Assembly: GCF_029962835.1 (NCBI RefSeq)
Contig: NC_080583.1
Span: forward strand, 72,401,158-72,465,157
DNA from: Magnolia sinica
Lineage: Eukaryota > Streptophyta > Magnoliopsida > Magnoliales > Magnoliaceae
Direction: 5' to 3'
Length of the DNA: 64,000 nt
Each line of letters opens with the position of its first letter. The stretch's first letter is position 1. This document shows positions 23,139-34,825 of the stretch, piece after piece. The notes under the pieces were generated by a model. It did not search any database. It was not told the origin of the DNA and saw only the letters and a list, made by a program, of their open reading frames with translations. Position numbers and translations under genes: made by a program.

Positions 23139-23534
23139 TTGGAAGGATCTGTTGTCATGGTGGGGCCCACCGTCTACATGTGATGTGTGCTTATTGGTAT
23201 GTGGGTCATTACCCATCTAGTTGGTACTGATGTGATGGATGTGATGAGTGATCCGAACGGTCCATCCGATTGGCCCAACTGTGGATTTTTAGCAGGAATT
23301 GGCGATTAAAAACGGATGGTGGATTTGGATGGTTAGGAGCAATAAGATCGGTACAATTTGGGGTTGAGGCCCATCCAATTGATTATGTGGTTGATAAGGA
23401 TCCATTAGATGGATCCAATGTAAACGTTTTGTAGGATGGCGTAGTGTACAAATGGGTGTGGGGCTCACCATGTGGTTTTAATTACATCCAATCCTTGTTT
23501 CCAAAAACTCAGGTGGTCCAGACCCATGTAATGG
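22265..23534. other. 3' UTR and downstream intergenic region
   Basis: The first 200 bp probably form the 3' UTR: 'tttttgtatatgtagg' at about 22424 and 'attgaatgagag' at about 22453 are possible polyadenylation signals, low certainty. A (TA)n tract lies at 23094-23136. The rest has 'ggtggggcccaccg' motifs and no gene. Confidence 0.5.
23094..23136. repeat. (TA)n microsatellite
   Basis: About 21 TA units. Confidence 0.97.
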
Positions 23535-24238
23535 GATAGGTCTATTATATGGCGTCCATACATCTATCTTGATTGGATGCATCTTCTGAATGGATTAGAT
23601 GGCATAGACAAAACACAGTGGGGCCCACATGCAATCTGCTTTTAATGGTGTTGCCATCCCAACCGTTCCTTTTGTGTCCCACCTGAGTTTTGTATACACC
23701 GAGAACATTGTGGTGGGCCCCACACGTTGGTCTGTACGTTAAGCCAGCCTCGAAACATTGTATTGGATCGGATTACAGGAAATGGTGTTGAGTGACCGCT
23801 GACCATTAAAAACCTTTTGGGGCATAAAAGTTTTGGATCAAGATGATCATTGTTTTTTTTTTTTTCCCCTTCATCTAGGCCTGTATGACCTAATCCACAT
23901 ATTGGATATCAAATAAACAGTACAGTGGGCCATAGGAGAATTTTAATGGTGGATATCCAATCACTATTGTTTTCCTGTGGTATGGTCCACCTGAGACTTA
24001 GATAGGTCTATTATATGGCGTCCATACATCTATCTTGATTGGATGCATCTTCTGAATGGATTAGATGGCATAGACAAAACACAGTGGGGCCCACATGCAA
24101 TCTGCTTTTAATGGTGTTGCCATCCCAACCGTTCCTTTTGTGTCCCACCTGAGTTTTGTATACACCGAGAACATTGTGGTGGGCCCCACACGTTGGTCTG
24201 TACGTTAAGCCAGCCTCGAAACATTGTATTGGATCGGA
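23535..24238. repeat. Direct duplication: 238 bp repeated at a 466-bp spacing
   Basis: 23535-23772 and 24001-24238 appear identical base for base. The 228 bp between them (23773-24000) is half of a family C foldback MITE ('accattaaaaaccttttggg' to 'tccacctgagactta'). This fits a tandem duplication of a 466-bp unit whose second copy is partial. Confidence 0.9.
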
Positions 24239-24332
24239 GATCATCAATGCAATTTTGGGCTATGCCTCATCCAAGGGATGGTCTTTTGGCTTACTAATTA
24301 GACGGTTATGATCTATATCCATATCCAGTGGC

Positions 24333-24717
24333 ACTGGACGTGGATTAGCTACTGACGGCTTTGGTAGCTATCTCCCTACGCTATTGAAGTGATGTCACCA
24401 ATTTCTGTGGGCCCCACCAAGAGGTATGTGTTGTATCCACACCGTTCATAAAATTGGCAAGATAATTTTAGGGCATGGGCACAAAAATAAGCAAATCCAA
24501 AGCTAAGTGGACCCATTACAGAAAAAACTGGAACAGTGACGCCCACTGTTGAAACCTTCCTAGGGCCCACATTATGTTTATTTGAGATCCAATCTGTTCT
24601 ATGTTCACATAGACATGGACCAAGGCAAAACACAAACATCAGTTTGATCGATGACTTCCGTGGCTCCCAATAAGTTTTGAATGATAAAGAGTCCCTACTG
24701 GTTTCTGTGGTGGGGTC
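24333..24717. mobile_element. Family C foldback MITE, left part (split by copia remnant)
   Basis: The left end 'ggacgtggattagctactga' resembles the terminal repeat of the 53576 copy. The family landmarks then run to 'tttctgtggtggggtc' at 24717. The element resumes at 25720 with 'gggtccacttaagctttg' and ends near 25800. Confidence 0.8.
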
Positions 24718-25719
24718 TAACAAAGCACAGCTATCCCCTTTTCTACATGAAAGCAGATGCACCCAAATCCCTCAAATATACGTCTTCTTCTATCTATTTC
24801 CTGGATATTGTCAGCATAAAAACAGGTATTATAGTATCTTGCAAAGTTGTACCTTATTTTACCAAGATTGCTTATCCTAAAAGATTGTTGTAACAATATA
24901 CGTACAGTAAACTCAAGCAAGTTTTCCACGCATTATAAACTCTATTATTGGTACCAGAGCTATTTCACTTTTCTCTGATGCTAATTGGGCTGGGTCGGCA
25001 GCAAAGATGATAAATGCTCTACGTTGGGGTTTTGTGTCTTCCATGGACACAACCTGATTAGGTGGTCGGCAAAGAAGTAGCCGATGGTATCCAGATCTAA
25101 TACCGAGGTGGAATACAAGTCACTTGTAATGCCATGGTTGAAGCTATCTGGATTAAACTATAACTTCACGGCCTTCATTATACACATTTGAGTGCATCGG
25201 TTTTGTTTTGTGATAATATAAGTGCCACCTATCTTACGTCCAATCCGGTCTTACATCAACAATCGAAGCATATCAATGTTGATCACCATTTTGTACAGTA
25301 GCAAGTTACGCAAGGACACATCAAAATCTAATATATTGCCACTCAGGATCAATTGACGGACATATTTACAAAGCCTTCATCTTCACTGCGTTTCTCTTAC
25401 TTATTGAGCAACCTTCATGTGGTCGAGACCCCTCTCAGCTTGAGGGGGGTAATAAAGCACAACTGTCTCATTCTCTGTATAAATGCAGAATGCATCCAAA
25501 TCCCTCAAATCACTCAAATACACGTCATAAAAATGGATATTATAGAATCTTGTAAAGCTGTACATTACCATACTTAGATTGCTTATCCTAAAAGAAATGA
25601 TCTAATAAATGTTGTAATAATATAGATCCTAAACTATATAGGATCTCAAACTTGTATACATGTGTACGTTAGTAATACAGAAAACTCAAGCAAGTTTTCC
25701 ATATATTGAAAACTCTATA
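24718..25719 (+). mobile_element. Internally deleted Ty1/copia element, about 1 kb, TSD GGGTC
   Basis: The 5' LTR (24718 to about 24947) starts TAACAAAGCACAG. A primer site TGGTACCAGAGC follows at 24949-24960 (tRNA-Met type, one mismatch). The internal region keeps only degraded RNase H text ending near 'gacatatttacaaagcct' (a DIFTKP-type motif). A polypurine tract TGAGGGGGG lies at 25441-25449, and the 3' LTR is 25450-25719. GGGTC flanks both ends (24713-24717, 25720-25724). gag, protease, integrase and RT are gone, so it could only move with help from a partner. The LTRs differ from each other at many sites, so the insertion is old. Confidence 0.87.
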
Positions 25720-25799
25720 GGGTCCACTTAAGCTTTGGATCTGCCTCATTTTATAATTCTATAATTACATAGACATTTTATTTTGAGCAATATCGGATG

Positions 25800-26070
25800 A
25801 GGCTCAACCGGTTTTTAAGCATATCTGGCATTGCTTCCACCGGTTGTGGGATTTGTTGCCCTGGTTCGCGCTCAGTTTGCACGAGCCGTTTTTTCAAAGG
25901 ATCTTATAGCTCGGGAAAACCAAACCTAGCTATGTATCTCTCTAAAACTCCTATAAAATGAGGACTTGACCTTCACAAAGTTTTAAGAAGTCTTACAAGA
26001 GACATATATGGAGGGTTAGTGACAAAGAAAGAAAGTGAGAGATAAAGAAATAGAACGATGAGGTTCTACA
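25800..26070. other. Unassigned segment between MITE and gypsy LTR
   Basis: About 270 bp of unrecognised sequence. 'cctataaaatgagg' (25951) resembles a TATA box followed by a purine-rich leader-like stretch, but no frame follows. Confidence 0.4.
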
Positions 26071-29000
26071 TGTAACATTTCGAATTTTCGTGGCCCGAAT
26101 ATATACTTGTGCTTAAGAATTTCGGATGTTAATAATGTAAAAATTAGTGCTTTAAAATCGCACATTATTTTTTTCTTCATTTATATCACATCCAATTACA
26201 TTCACGAAGGTAAACATTCACGAGAGTAAAATTAACTGTATTTATTATTAGAGTAAAAAACGTCCGACTAATCTTCAAACGCCTTCTCAATGGGAGCTTA
26301 TTACATTATATTAAAGTAAACAGCGGAAAACATATAAATAAATAAATTTTAATGATATTCTTCTTCTTTATTCAAACATATCTTCTACAGAATGATTATT
26401 GACCGTATCGTCAACCTGTAATTCACCCGTAACATCTGTATGGTTGGAGAAGGTCAATGCCATACTCATAATGATCAATATCCTTTAACATTAACAATAA
26501 TTCAAGAGATTCATAAGAATAGTGTGATGGTTCTGATACGTCTCCTATTCCACCACTACGAGTGGTATCAGTATGCGCAATCAATATATATGAATGATGC
26601 CTAACAAAGTGTGTGTGGTCCATCATATGTAGTGATCATCACAATGTGGTATATAATTCATAGAAAACCTGGCTCACCCCGCATCCCATACTAGGGAGAT
26701 TCGTCGGCATGTCCAACACTACCGTGGATTTACGTGAACACCTCAAAATGACATAACACATGGATTGGACGTAGTGATCATCACAATGTGAAATATAATT
26801 CATAAAAAAACCCGGCTCACCCCGTATTCTCACACTACGGAGATTTACCGGTATGTCTAACATTACCGTGGATTTACTTGAACCAAGAGGGTCACTACTC
26901 AGAGCGCATTACGTCCACGATAAAATATATGAATCACTAGATGTGAGACCTCTAACACATCACTTGCATCAATGGAAAAATAAATCGAACCATGAGAGTT
27001 TTGGACTTCCAAGAGACATACCTAAGCCATAAAGAGAGGTAGCATAAGGCTAACCTAAAAAGGAGAAAAGTAGTAATAAGCTAACTCAATAAAAGAGAAG
27101 AGTAGCAAATAGGGTAACTCAACAAAAATAAGGGGAGATGAGTAAAAATGCAACTCAATATAGAGTGGAAATAAGCGTTACTTTAAAAATTGGCAAATGG
27201 CAAGGCTTATATCCATCACCCACATGAATTCATAAAAATCACATATAATTAAAATCATACCTTAACCATAATTCCCAAAAGGATAATTAATAATGTTACA
27301 TCAATCAATTGCATGAAAAATTACAGTAATATGAAAGTATGTAAAAACAAGATAAATCATATAAACTCAAATTAGTGTAAGCTTAAAGGAATCCCTCACC
27401 TTAGTCTTAGATCTAAACTCTAAGTAAATATCCATGTAGGAAAGCCTTTACATGAATCACGACATCGCTTGAGTAAGAGGGATACAACACATATGTAGAG
27501 AAGGAAGATGATGATGGGCGTCTAGGCTTCTCCTTCTCTTTCTCTCTCCTCCTTGGACGTTGGGAGTGTTGGCGTGTGAGTAGAGAATGACATACACTCC
27601 TCGTTTTATAAACACTTGGATTGAGTTTCTCCAATTTGACTTTTTTAAATGATATTTCTTTAAATCTAATTCATCTAGGTCGGGGTCGTCGAATAGGGCT
27701 GGGGTATATGATTTTTTTGCTGATCTGAAATTTAGATTGACCTATCTTGAAAATTCTCCTAACAGGTGCGAAAAAGAACTTGATCTCAATTAATGGTCAA
27801 CACTTAATGATCAAAGCCCAATTTTGGGAGAAATGTGTAGTCAGGATAAGTAAACGGTTGGACAAAATTTGATGGTTGATCGATGGTAGAAAAAACCTAA
27901 ATCTAAAATTTCACCTTTTGTACCAAAAGGAAGGAGCTGGTTACAACATTCAACGGTTTAGGATTATACATCGAGGTCTAAATTTTGTATAACCTCGTAG
28001 TCATATAAAACCAAAGTGTGATCCAAATTTGAGTTGCGATGGATGGAAGAAAGTGAAATATCCAAGTCGTTCATATGATGAGAAATATCTTACTACGATT
28101 ACCCATAAGGTTTCTTCACTTGATGGACACCAAAATCAATAGTTAAGGGCCTGATTTATCATTGGGTTACATTACAATGATCTAAGGGCTGAAATTTGAC
28201 ATGTATGGTGAATTTATGATACATAGGTATGGTATAAATTTTCACATCAAACGGATCGTGAGAGCCATGTGATCTAGAATTCAAGGGCCTAGGTTAATGA
28301 CATTTTCGTAATTATTGTTGATATGAGAGTTTTGAGAAATCTAATTATCTACATGATTGTAGACACGTTTCTAAGTAATTCTTACAAAAGAACTTATATC
28401 TAAATCATTATGAATAAAGAATTATTCACCAAATTAATTAAGGGAATATACAAATATCAACTAACATAATAGATGGTCAGATGATATGTTAAAAATATAA
28501 AAATTTAATGGTTAGTACTCTGATCATGTATGTAAGTGGGTGTACGGTCAGTTATGTAAACGAATGATTACAAGTGGGTATTTGGAGTGATCAAAAGGCA
28601 GAACATGTATACCGTTATATTCAAGTGATTTGTTCATATGTGTAAGTTTCTCAGATTATAGTTTTGATGGTGGGTTAGACATATTTATAGGTGGTGAACA
28701 GGATGAATGGATCCAAATCTCAATTTGATATGTACGAGCGGATGTGGAAATCAAGTAGTTAGTTTACTATGATCGGGTGGTCCAAACTCAAAGTGGACGG
28801 TTAGATATCTTTACTTATTGATGGATAGTTGGATAAACGATTGGTTATGATGGACAAGTGGGAATACTTGGACATATGATGATCTTGTCTTAAAATCAAC
28901 GGTCGGATGACGTGATCTATAGATGAAGATCATTCTCAACGGTCAGATTCATGTTGGATAGGAGATGTAAGGTTAGGATAGCTAGATTAGTATTGTACAC

Positions 29001-29079
29001 ATGCATATATTAAGTTAAATTTCATAGTAATACTCGAGAACTTTCAATATTCGGGTGTTGAAAAGTTCGGGGTGTTACA
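26071..29079 (-). mobile_element. 3' LTR (about 3.0 kb) of a Ty3/gypsy element, Tekay/Del-like
   Basis: Read on the minus strand it begins TGTAACACCCCGAACTTTTC at 29079 and ends CGAAATGTTACA at 26071. It is preceded by a polypurine tract. TGTAACRCCCCGAA starts and multi-kb LTRs are typical of Tekay/Del chromoviruses. There is no coding capacity. An internal direct repeat sits at 26630-26884. The rest of the element is missing beyond about 29120. Confidence 0.75.
26630..26884. repeat. Direct repeat of about 110 bp inside the gypsy LTR
   Basis: 'agtgatcatcacaatgtg' to 'accgtggatttac' occurs at about 26630-26738 and again at about 26779-26884, with several differences. Confidence 0.8.
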
Positions 29080-29116
29080 CTACCCCCTTTAAAATAAAAT
29101 TTCATCCTCAAAATTT
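29080..29116 (-). promoter_or_regulatory. Polypurine tract and end of internal region of the gypsy element
   Basis: The minus strand reads GAGGATGAAATTTTATTTT then AAAGGGGGTAG directly before the LTR start at 29079. The 'gaggacgaaattttattt..gggggtag' junction is the usual 3' end of Tekay/Del pol plus polypurine tract. Confidence 0.75.
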
Positions 29117-29319
29117 AATTACTTCTATCATTCTCACTGATTCATCATGCTTAAGTTTTCAATGTATTCCTCGCAAGGTAGATATATATGTCTAGGTGTG
29201 CGTATAATTGACTACATGAAATCATGGTGGAACCCACAAAGTTTACCCAGTGCCCTTAGCGTACTTGTGTATTGAGTAACTTAGTACGCAATCCAATTCC
29301 CTGAGTACTAACCCCGTTG

Positions 29320-29710
29320 GTACCCACCTTGTTTTCACTCCACCTATTTTGCTAGCTCATTTTATGACATGATCCCAAAAATAAGGTAGATCATATCTCA
29401 GGTGGACCACACCATTGAAAATGATGGTGATTGAACGCCTACCATTACAAACTTCCTAAGGTCGATTGTAATGTTTATTTGCCATATAACCTATTGATTA
29501 GATAATACAGACCTGGATGAAGTGAAAGCACAAATATTTACTTGATCAAAACTTTTTGTGGCCCTTAAGAAAATTTTAATGGTGGGTGTTTAATCACCAC
29601 TTTTTCTTACCATGTGGTTCACCTGAGATTTGGATCTTCCTTATTTTTTGGCACAACTCATAAAATGATATGATAACAGAGGATCCCGACTCGGATAAAA
29701 TACATGCATC
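29320..29710. mobile_element. Family C foldback MITE copy
   Basis: Landmarks: 'caggtggaccacaccattga', 'cgcctaccattacaaacttc', 'atgtttatttgccatata', 'tacagacctggatgaag', 'ttacttgatcaaaactttt', 'ttttaatggtgggtgttta', 'cacctgagatttggatct'. Both arms are present. Confidence 0.75.
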
Positions 29711-29829
29711 ATACTGGGGCCTATGGAGCACTTCCAATACCATCCTATAGTGCGGTGGGTACTGGCAGGGTTAGCATGCATTCCAACTACCTCCAAGCGG
29801 GCTGGCAAACTAGGGAGGGTTGGGATGGG

Positions 29830-30255
29830 TCCTATCATGATCTGTATGTAAAATTCACTCTGACAATAAGGTGAATGGCAAAACTTTAGCCATAGGGCTC
29901 AAAGATCAGCCGCAACCATCAAATAGGTGGGCCACATTAGAGGAAACATTGTGGGGTGACTCTCACCATCTAAATTGTTTCAGTTTTTGTAGCTCACATA
30001 AATCATGCATGTACCTAACTTTTTTGTCCCCACGCATGAATTTCCACAAGGAAGATAATGGTCGGAGTGGATCTCGCATAAACATCTCGGTGGACCTTGT
30101 AAAAAATTCTATAGTAGGTGTCAACCTCTCCCACATTTTCCCTTGGTGTGGCCCACCCGAATTACTAATCCACCTACTTTTTAACCCCTGCATATAAATT
30201 ATCATCACATACCTCATGGTTGGAATGGATTTCACAAAACAATCACGGTGAGTCC
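29830..30255. mobile_element. Related foldback MITE copy
   Basis: Inverted arms 'ataggtgggccacatta' (29921) and 'ggtgtggcccacccgaa' (30145) flank a centre with 'catgaatttccacaaggaag'. It resembles family C in layout but is more divergent. Confidence 0.5.
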
Positions 30256-30840
30256 ACCCTCAGCCTACCATTTAAGTAAGCCCGCCTTAGTGCGCATGAA
30301 ATCTCCTACGGGCTGTGTGTGTAAAATATCCATCCTTCGACTCATGTAACCATCAGACGGATGCCCAATGGACAATCCGGGGGAAAGTTTCCATGTCCGT
30401 TCATAGCATGGTGTCTTTGCTAGGGAAGGGCTTATAGCCAAAGGACTGACTTGAAATGTCGAGTTGTACATTTTGAGGAGATTTATTCGAACTTCTTGTA
30501 TCGTGCTGGTCTACATGTATTAGCATAGTTCACATTCCTGTCTTTACATTTAGCATTCTAGTCTCGTATTGTTCCCTTTATACTCTTGTCTTTATATTCA
30601 ACATTACAGTCTCATACTGGTCCCTTTACATTTATGTATGTACGTTCTTGTCTTTTGGTTACCTCATTTTCATCCATTTTCTTATAAAAATCCAAAAACA
30701 AAGGAGAAAGGCAACAAAACAAGAGAAGGTAGAGAGCAAATACAGAGAATGTCAGGAAGGGGGAGCTAGAAGTAGAGGTAGATGCACCTGACGTAACTTA
30801 ACCGTCAGTAATCAGAAGCTCTGCAGAATCTCGTAAGCTT

Positions 30841-30900
<60 letters not shown>
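30256..30900 (+). other. Possible 5' end of the gypsy matrix element
   Basis: Non-coding, with repeated 'cattctagtctcgta', 'cattacagtctcatac' and 'ctttacatt' phrases that resemble LTR or leader sequence. No clear TG start or primer site seen. It ends in a (CT)n(TA)n tract at 30844-30908. Confidence 0.35.

Positions 30901-30908
<8 letters not shown>
30844..30908. repeat. (CT)n(TA)n compound microsatellite
   Basis: CT units to 30873, then TA units. Confidence 0.95.
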
Positions 30909-30910
<2 letters not shown>

Positions 30911-30919
30911 GTTCCATGC

Positions 30920-31604
30920 CAGAGCTACTCAACTCTATTTTGTTTCAATATCTTCAAAAAAAAAAAAAAGGAATAGAAGAGAAACATATTATGAAAGATG
31001 TTCTGATTCTATTCATGAGAGAGAGCTAAACCATCTTATAATCATTACACCCAGAAGGCAGTTAGGGGTTCGACACCTTGCAAAGCCAGCTTATCCAAGC
31101 ATCATTCGAACATGCACACAAGCCAACATGTTTGTCCAGGGAGATTTGTCAGATTTTACCCCTGATTCACCCATACAACAAACCTTCTAACCTATGACGG
31201 ACCCTACAATAGCCGGTCTAACTTCCAGCATGAATATGATAGAGAACTTGATGACCCAATTATTCAAAAAAGTAGCCCAACAGTCTATCCACAACGCACA
31301 ACAAGCTTTCACTCATATGGATCTTTCATATTCTACCATTAACCAATTCCAATCTATCCATTCCAAGGGAAACTAAGTCTCTTTCCAATATCCTGCATCA
31401 GCTCGAAGTCTCACCCATCTGCAACCAAATGCTAGCCAACCAGTACTTCACCAAGCGTGCTCTAGCCAATCTCAATTCAACCAGTTCCAACCACCTCCCC
31501 CAGTGAGAGCGCTGCCCAATTCTAATTTGGATAACTACATGTTAAATCCAATCCAGCACAACCTTCGATCTCTTCACCCGCTTATCCTGAAGATAGGCTC
31601 ACCT
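30920..31604 (+). pseudogene. Ty3/gypsy gag N-terminal region (Tat-like), broken
   Basis: Translated pieces at 30909-31190 and 31194-31376 ('LGVRHLAKPAYPSIIRTC', 'GLTSSMNMIENLMTQLF') read as the start of a gag polyprotein of a Tat-type gypsy element. Frames are interrupted at 31190 and 31376. The last about 119 bp (31486-31604) recur exactly at 42717-42835. At 31605 the gypsy text stops and copia LTR sequence begins. Confidence 0.6.
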
Positions 31605-32596
31605 TGATACAAACGTTATTCTAAGGACAACCTTACACCAAAAACCGAGTTTATGGTAGGACAACCTTATTTCTAGAAAGGTCTTTGTATCAAGTCTCAA
31701 ATCGAAGAGGAATATACAAAGAAATACAAACTGAATTGAAATAACTTGTAATTAAAAATGTATTGTTCTAGGGACAGCCATACACCATAAAATGCAACCT
31801 TGCTGGAACAACTTTCAAATGAAATTGATAAACAAGCTTATAAAGGAATAGCAAAAAGTAAATTCTAAGCTATTACAACATTCTCACAAAGCTTGAAATA
31901 ATTACAACATTCACCACCATACATACATCCCACAAAAAGAATAAAAAAAATTAAAAGAATAAATCAATCAACCACAACTCAAAGGATTTATAGTGGTCCT
32001 GTGTGTTCACCAACCGTTATCCAACACACAAAGTTACTCCACTCCTAATATCCTACAATCTTAGCGTCCACTAAAGATAGGTTTTCCCGGGTCACCCAAA
32101 ACCCTTACAATTGTGTCTTTGTATGTGGGCTTACACAATTAAAACCCCACTTCTGAGTTTTGCTTTCCTCAGATTACCAAAATAACAAGATTTTTCCGGC
32201 AATCTCGAAAGAAACCAAAATAATAGAAAGGAATTTACAATATGTAAAATACCGGAATATCTTCTTCGTTGTGGCAGAATCAAAGTAGATGATCGAATGT
32301 CCAAGTTCAATGTCCAACTTCAACAATGGTTCTTATTCTAATAGATTTTAAATTAAACCAAATAGGCTTGCCTTAATTGATTTTGATTCCAAAGAAAGGG
32401 AATAACAATTCCTCTTAAAAGCAGATTGGAATATAAGAAACAAAATCAATTAAAATAAAGCTAAGGAAAGAAGATATTAAATAAGCACACTTAGCTTAAA
32501 TGGAACACAAAATTATCTCTCGAAGTTCGACGAAGATTGGCTTGACTACTATATTTAAATCGATGATTTCTTCGAGATTCGTGCACTATTTATAGG
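31605..32596 (-). mobile_element. Sirevirus-like 3' LTR, R/U5-side part (truncated)
   Basis: It matches the 5' LTR of the same element at about 40897-41540 and 41850-41890 in the same orientation ('gatacaaacgttattctaag', 'ttgttctagggacagccata'). The TATA box (CTATAAATAG on the minus strand, about 32587-32596) sits exactly at the right border, where the LTR is cut by gypsy sequence. The U5 end next to 31605 lacks about 150 bp relative to the other LTR. Confidence 0.7.
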
Positions 32597-33586
32597 TCCA
32601 AACATATCTAGATATCTGATCTCATATCCATGTCAACTTCTCTCAGCTTATTTGCATAGGAGAACAACTGGAAGACAGAATCCAAGCTGTCACAATTTCA
32701 CCGTGGCCCCACCAGTGCATTCCTTTTATAGAAAGCTAAGTAATAAGAGAGGTCGAGTAGACATACCCCTAGAAATAGGGATACCTCTACTCTTCATCCA
32801 ACAAAAACTAACCATTTCATTACTTTAGCGTAGGGGAGGCCGACTCCTCGTCTATCGGAATAAAGACAACAACAACAACAACATCAACAATAACCGTAAC
32901 AACTTAGGTGGAATCCTCGATATTCCAATCAAAATAGGCAACTCCTTTACCCCAATCTTACACTGATACTTTGCTCATGTTGGTTCAGAAACAATTGCTG
33001 ACTCTCATGCAGCCCAGGCCTCTACCAAACCCAATGCCTATGGGCTACAACAAAAATGAATATTACACGTTTCACCAAGGCATGAGGTATATTATGGAAC
33101 ACAGTTTCTCTTTGAAATATGAGATTCAAAACTTTATCAATCAAAAGAAAATCACAATCACACCCCCTAATTCGGAAACTGCACGCAACATCAGCATATT
33201 CCAAAGTCATATGCCACAACATTCAACAGGTACATGTACATCAAGAATGCCAACAATCAATGCCATTCAAGGGGATTATTCCCCCCAAGCAAAGCGGTTT
33301 TTGAATTACAAGTAGGAATTTGCCCCTCTTATCTTACAAGGGGCATTCCCAGCTCAGGAGAGGATTCCTGCTCCCATCTACCAGTCCACAACTATTCAGC
33401 AACAATGGGACCAACCCTTGGTCTTGCAAGGGTGTTCCCCTCCAACCAATCCAGACTACAATTAGGGGGTTTGTCTTGGGACCAGCAACCAACAATGCTC
33501 ATGGGAAGAGCACTAGATCCACCCAACTTTTCTACTAATTCGTGCTACAATCAGGGTACATCTTCGGACCAACAACTAGTGGTGCT
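32597..33586 (+). pseudogene. Ty3/gypsy gag C-terminal region, copy 1
   Basis: Base-for-base duplicate of 43515-44504 through 33553 (957 bp, no difference seen). It includes an Asn-rich stretch and 'NKNEYYTFHQGMRYIMEHSF', which has the look of the degenerate zinc-knuckle/spacer region of Tat-type gag. The retroviral gag core present in the other copy (42836-43514) is missing here, replaced by copia LTR sequence. Several frames overlap; none is a complete gene. Confidence 0.65.
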
Positions 33587-33685
33587 CATGATGTTGCACA
33601 GCATGCCAATAATGCAAGTGAACCGAGATCCAATCTCGAATCTCACCCACAAACAATAAACAGGAAGAAATATAATCTAGAAGTG
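33587..33685 (-). mobile_element. Tork-like copia LTR fragment at the same insertion point as 44510
   Basis: 'atgttgcacagcatgcc' to 'tataatctagaag' matches the outer 95 bp of the LTRs at 44510 and 51128. It follows the same gypsy bases (ctagtggtgctcatg) as the complete insertion at 44510. It is cut at 33685 by the start of another LTR. Confidence 0.75.
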
Positions 33686-34465
33686 TAACGCCCTGAAAAT
33701 CGGGGGATGAGCAGGAGCCCAACTCCCGAGTTCCAACGCATCACTTATGTAACATAGATAATGGTGATTAATGTTGTCCATATAAGTGCATTAAATATGA
33801 ATGAGATTATACCAAAGCAGCATATCATACTCCAGTGATAGTTAAATTTCGCAAGCGGAAGACTGTGATACATATATAAAGCATATAAATTGTTGTAAGT
33901 CCCCAGAGTATGAACAAGTTACCAAGTTAAATAATTACATGTTTGGTTCCAAAATATACAAAATAAGGAAGTGTAATGTCAACTATCCACATCCCTGTAG
34001 CCCCGATGACGCAACTCCAGGTCTACATAGACCCGCCAGAGAGTTGCAAATAGGAGGACTCCTCATCATCATGGAAATCCGGCTCCGCCTCGCAAGCATC
34101 GCCATCATCTATAACTAAATCAGGCTCTGGTTGGTGTTTTAAAATACCATCCCAGAGTGGGAGTGAGTGATCAACTCAGTGGAGCTATAAGGCAAAGGTT
34201 AACATGTTATCAATTCAATCAAGCAGTAATGATAAAGCAGTACATCAATCATATCCTAAGTACTTTTGTTAATGCAAGGATGGCATGCGATAATGATACA
34301 TGCCCTCGCCTGCACTCCCTCAGTGACATCATCTCACGATCGCGCATGACAACCTCCCTAAACGTGCGCTTCCTCACCAAAGCACATGCAATGTGGTGTA
34401 TGATCGTGTTAGCCAAGTTCTTGTTTAGGTTTATTCAAACAACGTATTCAGGAAGCTAAGGCACC
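33686..34465 (+). mobile_element. Family B gypsy LTR, truncated (+)
   Basis: Begins TGTAACGCCCTGAAAATCGG, a Ty3/gypsy LTR start. The first about 430 bp are homologous to 45270-44819 on the minus strand. It contains 'cttccgcttgcgaaattta'-type text and runs to about 34465, where Sirevirus-like LTR sequence takes over. The true 3' end is not identified. Confidence 0.75.
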
Positions 34466-34825
34466 TCCCTGTATATCACTTAAACCTTGAAGTAGCTCAA
34501 TCATGAAAGTGGCTTGAGTTTCAGCTTGAGTCTTGAGTTCAACTTGAGTCTTGCCTTGTACTTTCTTTTTCTTTTCGGCTTGAGTCTTGTTTTGTGAGCA
34601 GCTCTTGCATTCAAGATCTTGTCTTATGATCAGTTCTTTCATTCAAGATCCTGAGTCTTGTACTTGAGAGCTTTGCTTGATGTGAGCTTAGCTTGTTCAT
34701 GAAGTCTTGAATGTTGATCCTTGAGAGAGCTTCACTTAAGCAGGTTATATAAAACATAACAGATACTAGTGATTTTGGCACCACAAATTTGACAACAGAC
34801 AGGGATATAAACTATAGCACTTACA
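34466..34825 (-). mobile_element. Sirevirus-like 3' LTR, U3-side part
   Basis: Near-identical to the 5' LTR at about 42385-42716 ('cttgatgtgagcttagcttg', 'caggttatataaaacataac'). On the minus strand the LTR starts TGTAAGTGC at 34825, directly after the polypurine tract AAAGGGGAGAT (34826-34836). It is separated from the rest of the LTR (31605-32596) by the 32597-34465 block. Confidence 0.8.

Noticed and set aside
25930..26070. TATA-like 'cctataaaatgagg' with a purine-rich leader as a host gene promoter
   Set aside because: No coding sequence follows: the next 3 kb is a gypsy LTR on the opposite strand.
26066..29084. CTACA/CTACC as a target duplication making 26071-29079 a solo LTR
   Set aside because: The bases right of 29079 are the polypurine-tract junction of the same element, so they are internal sequence and not target DNA.
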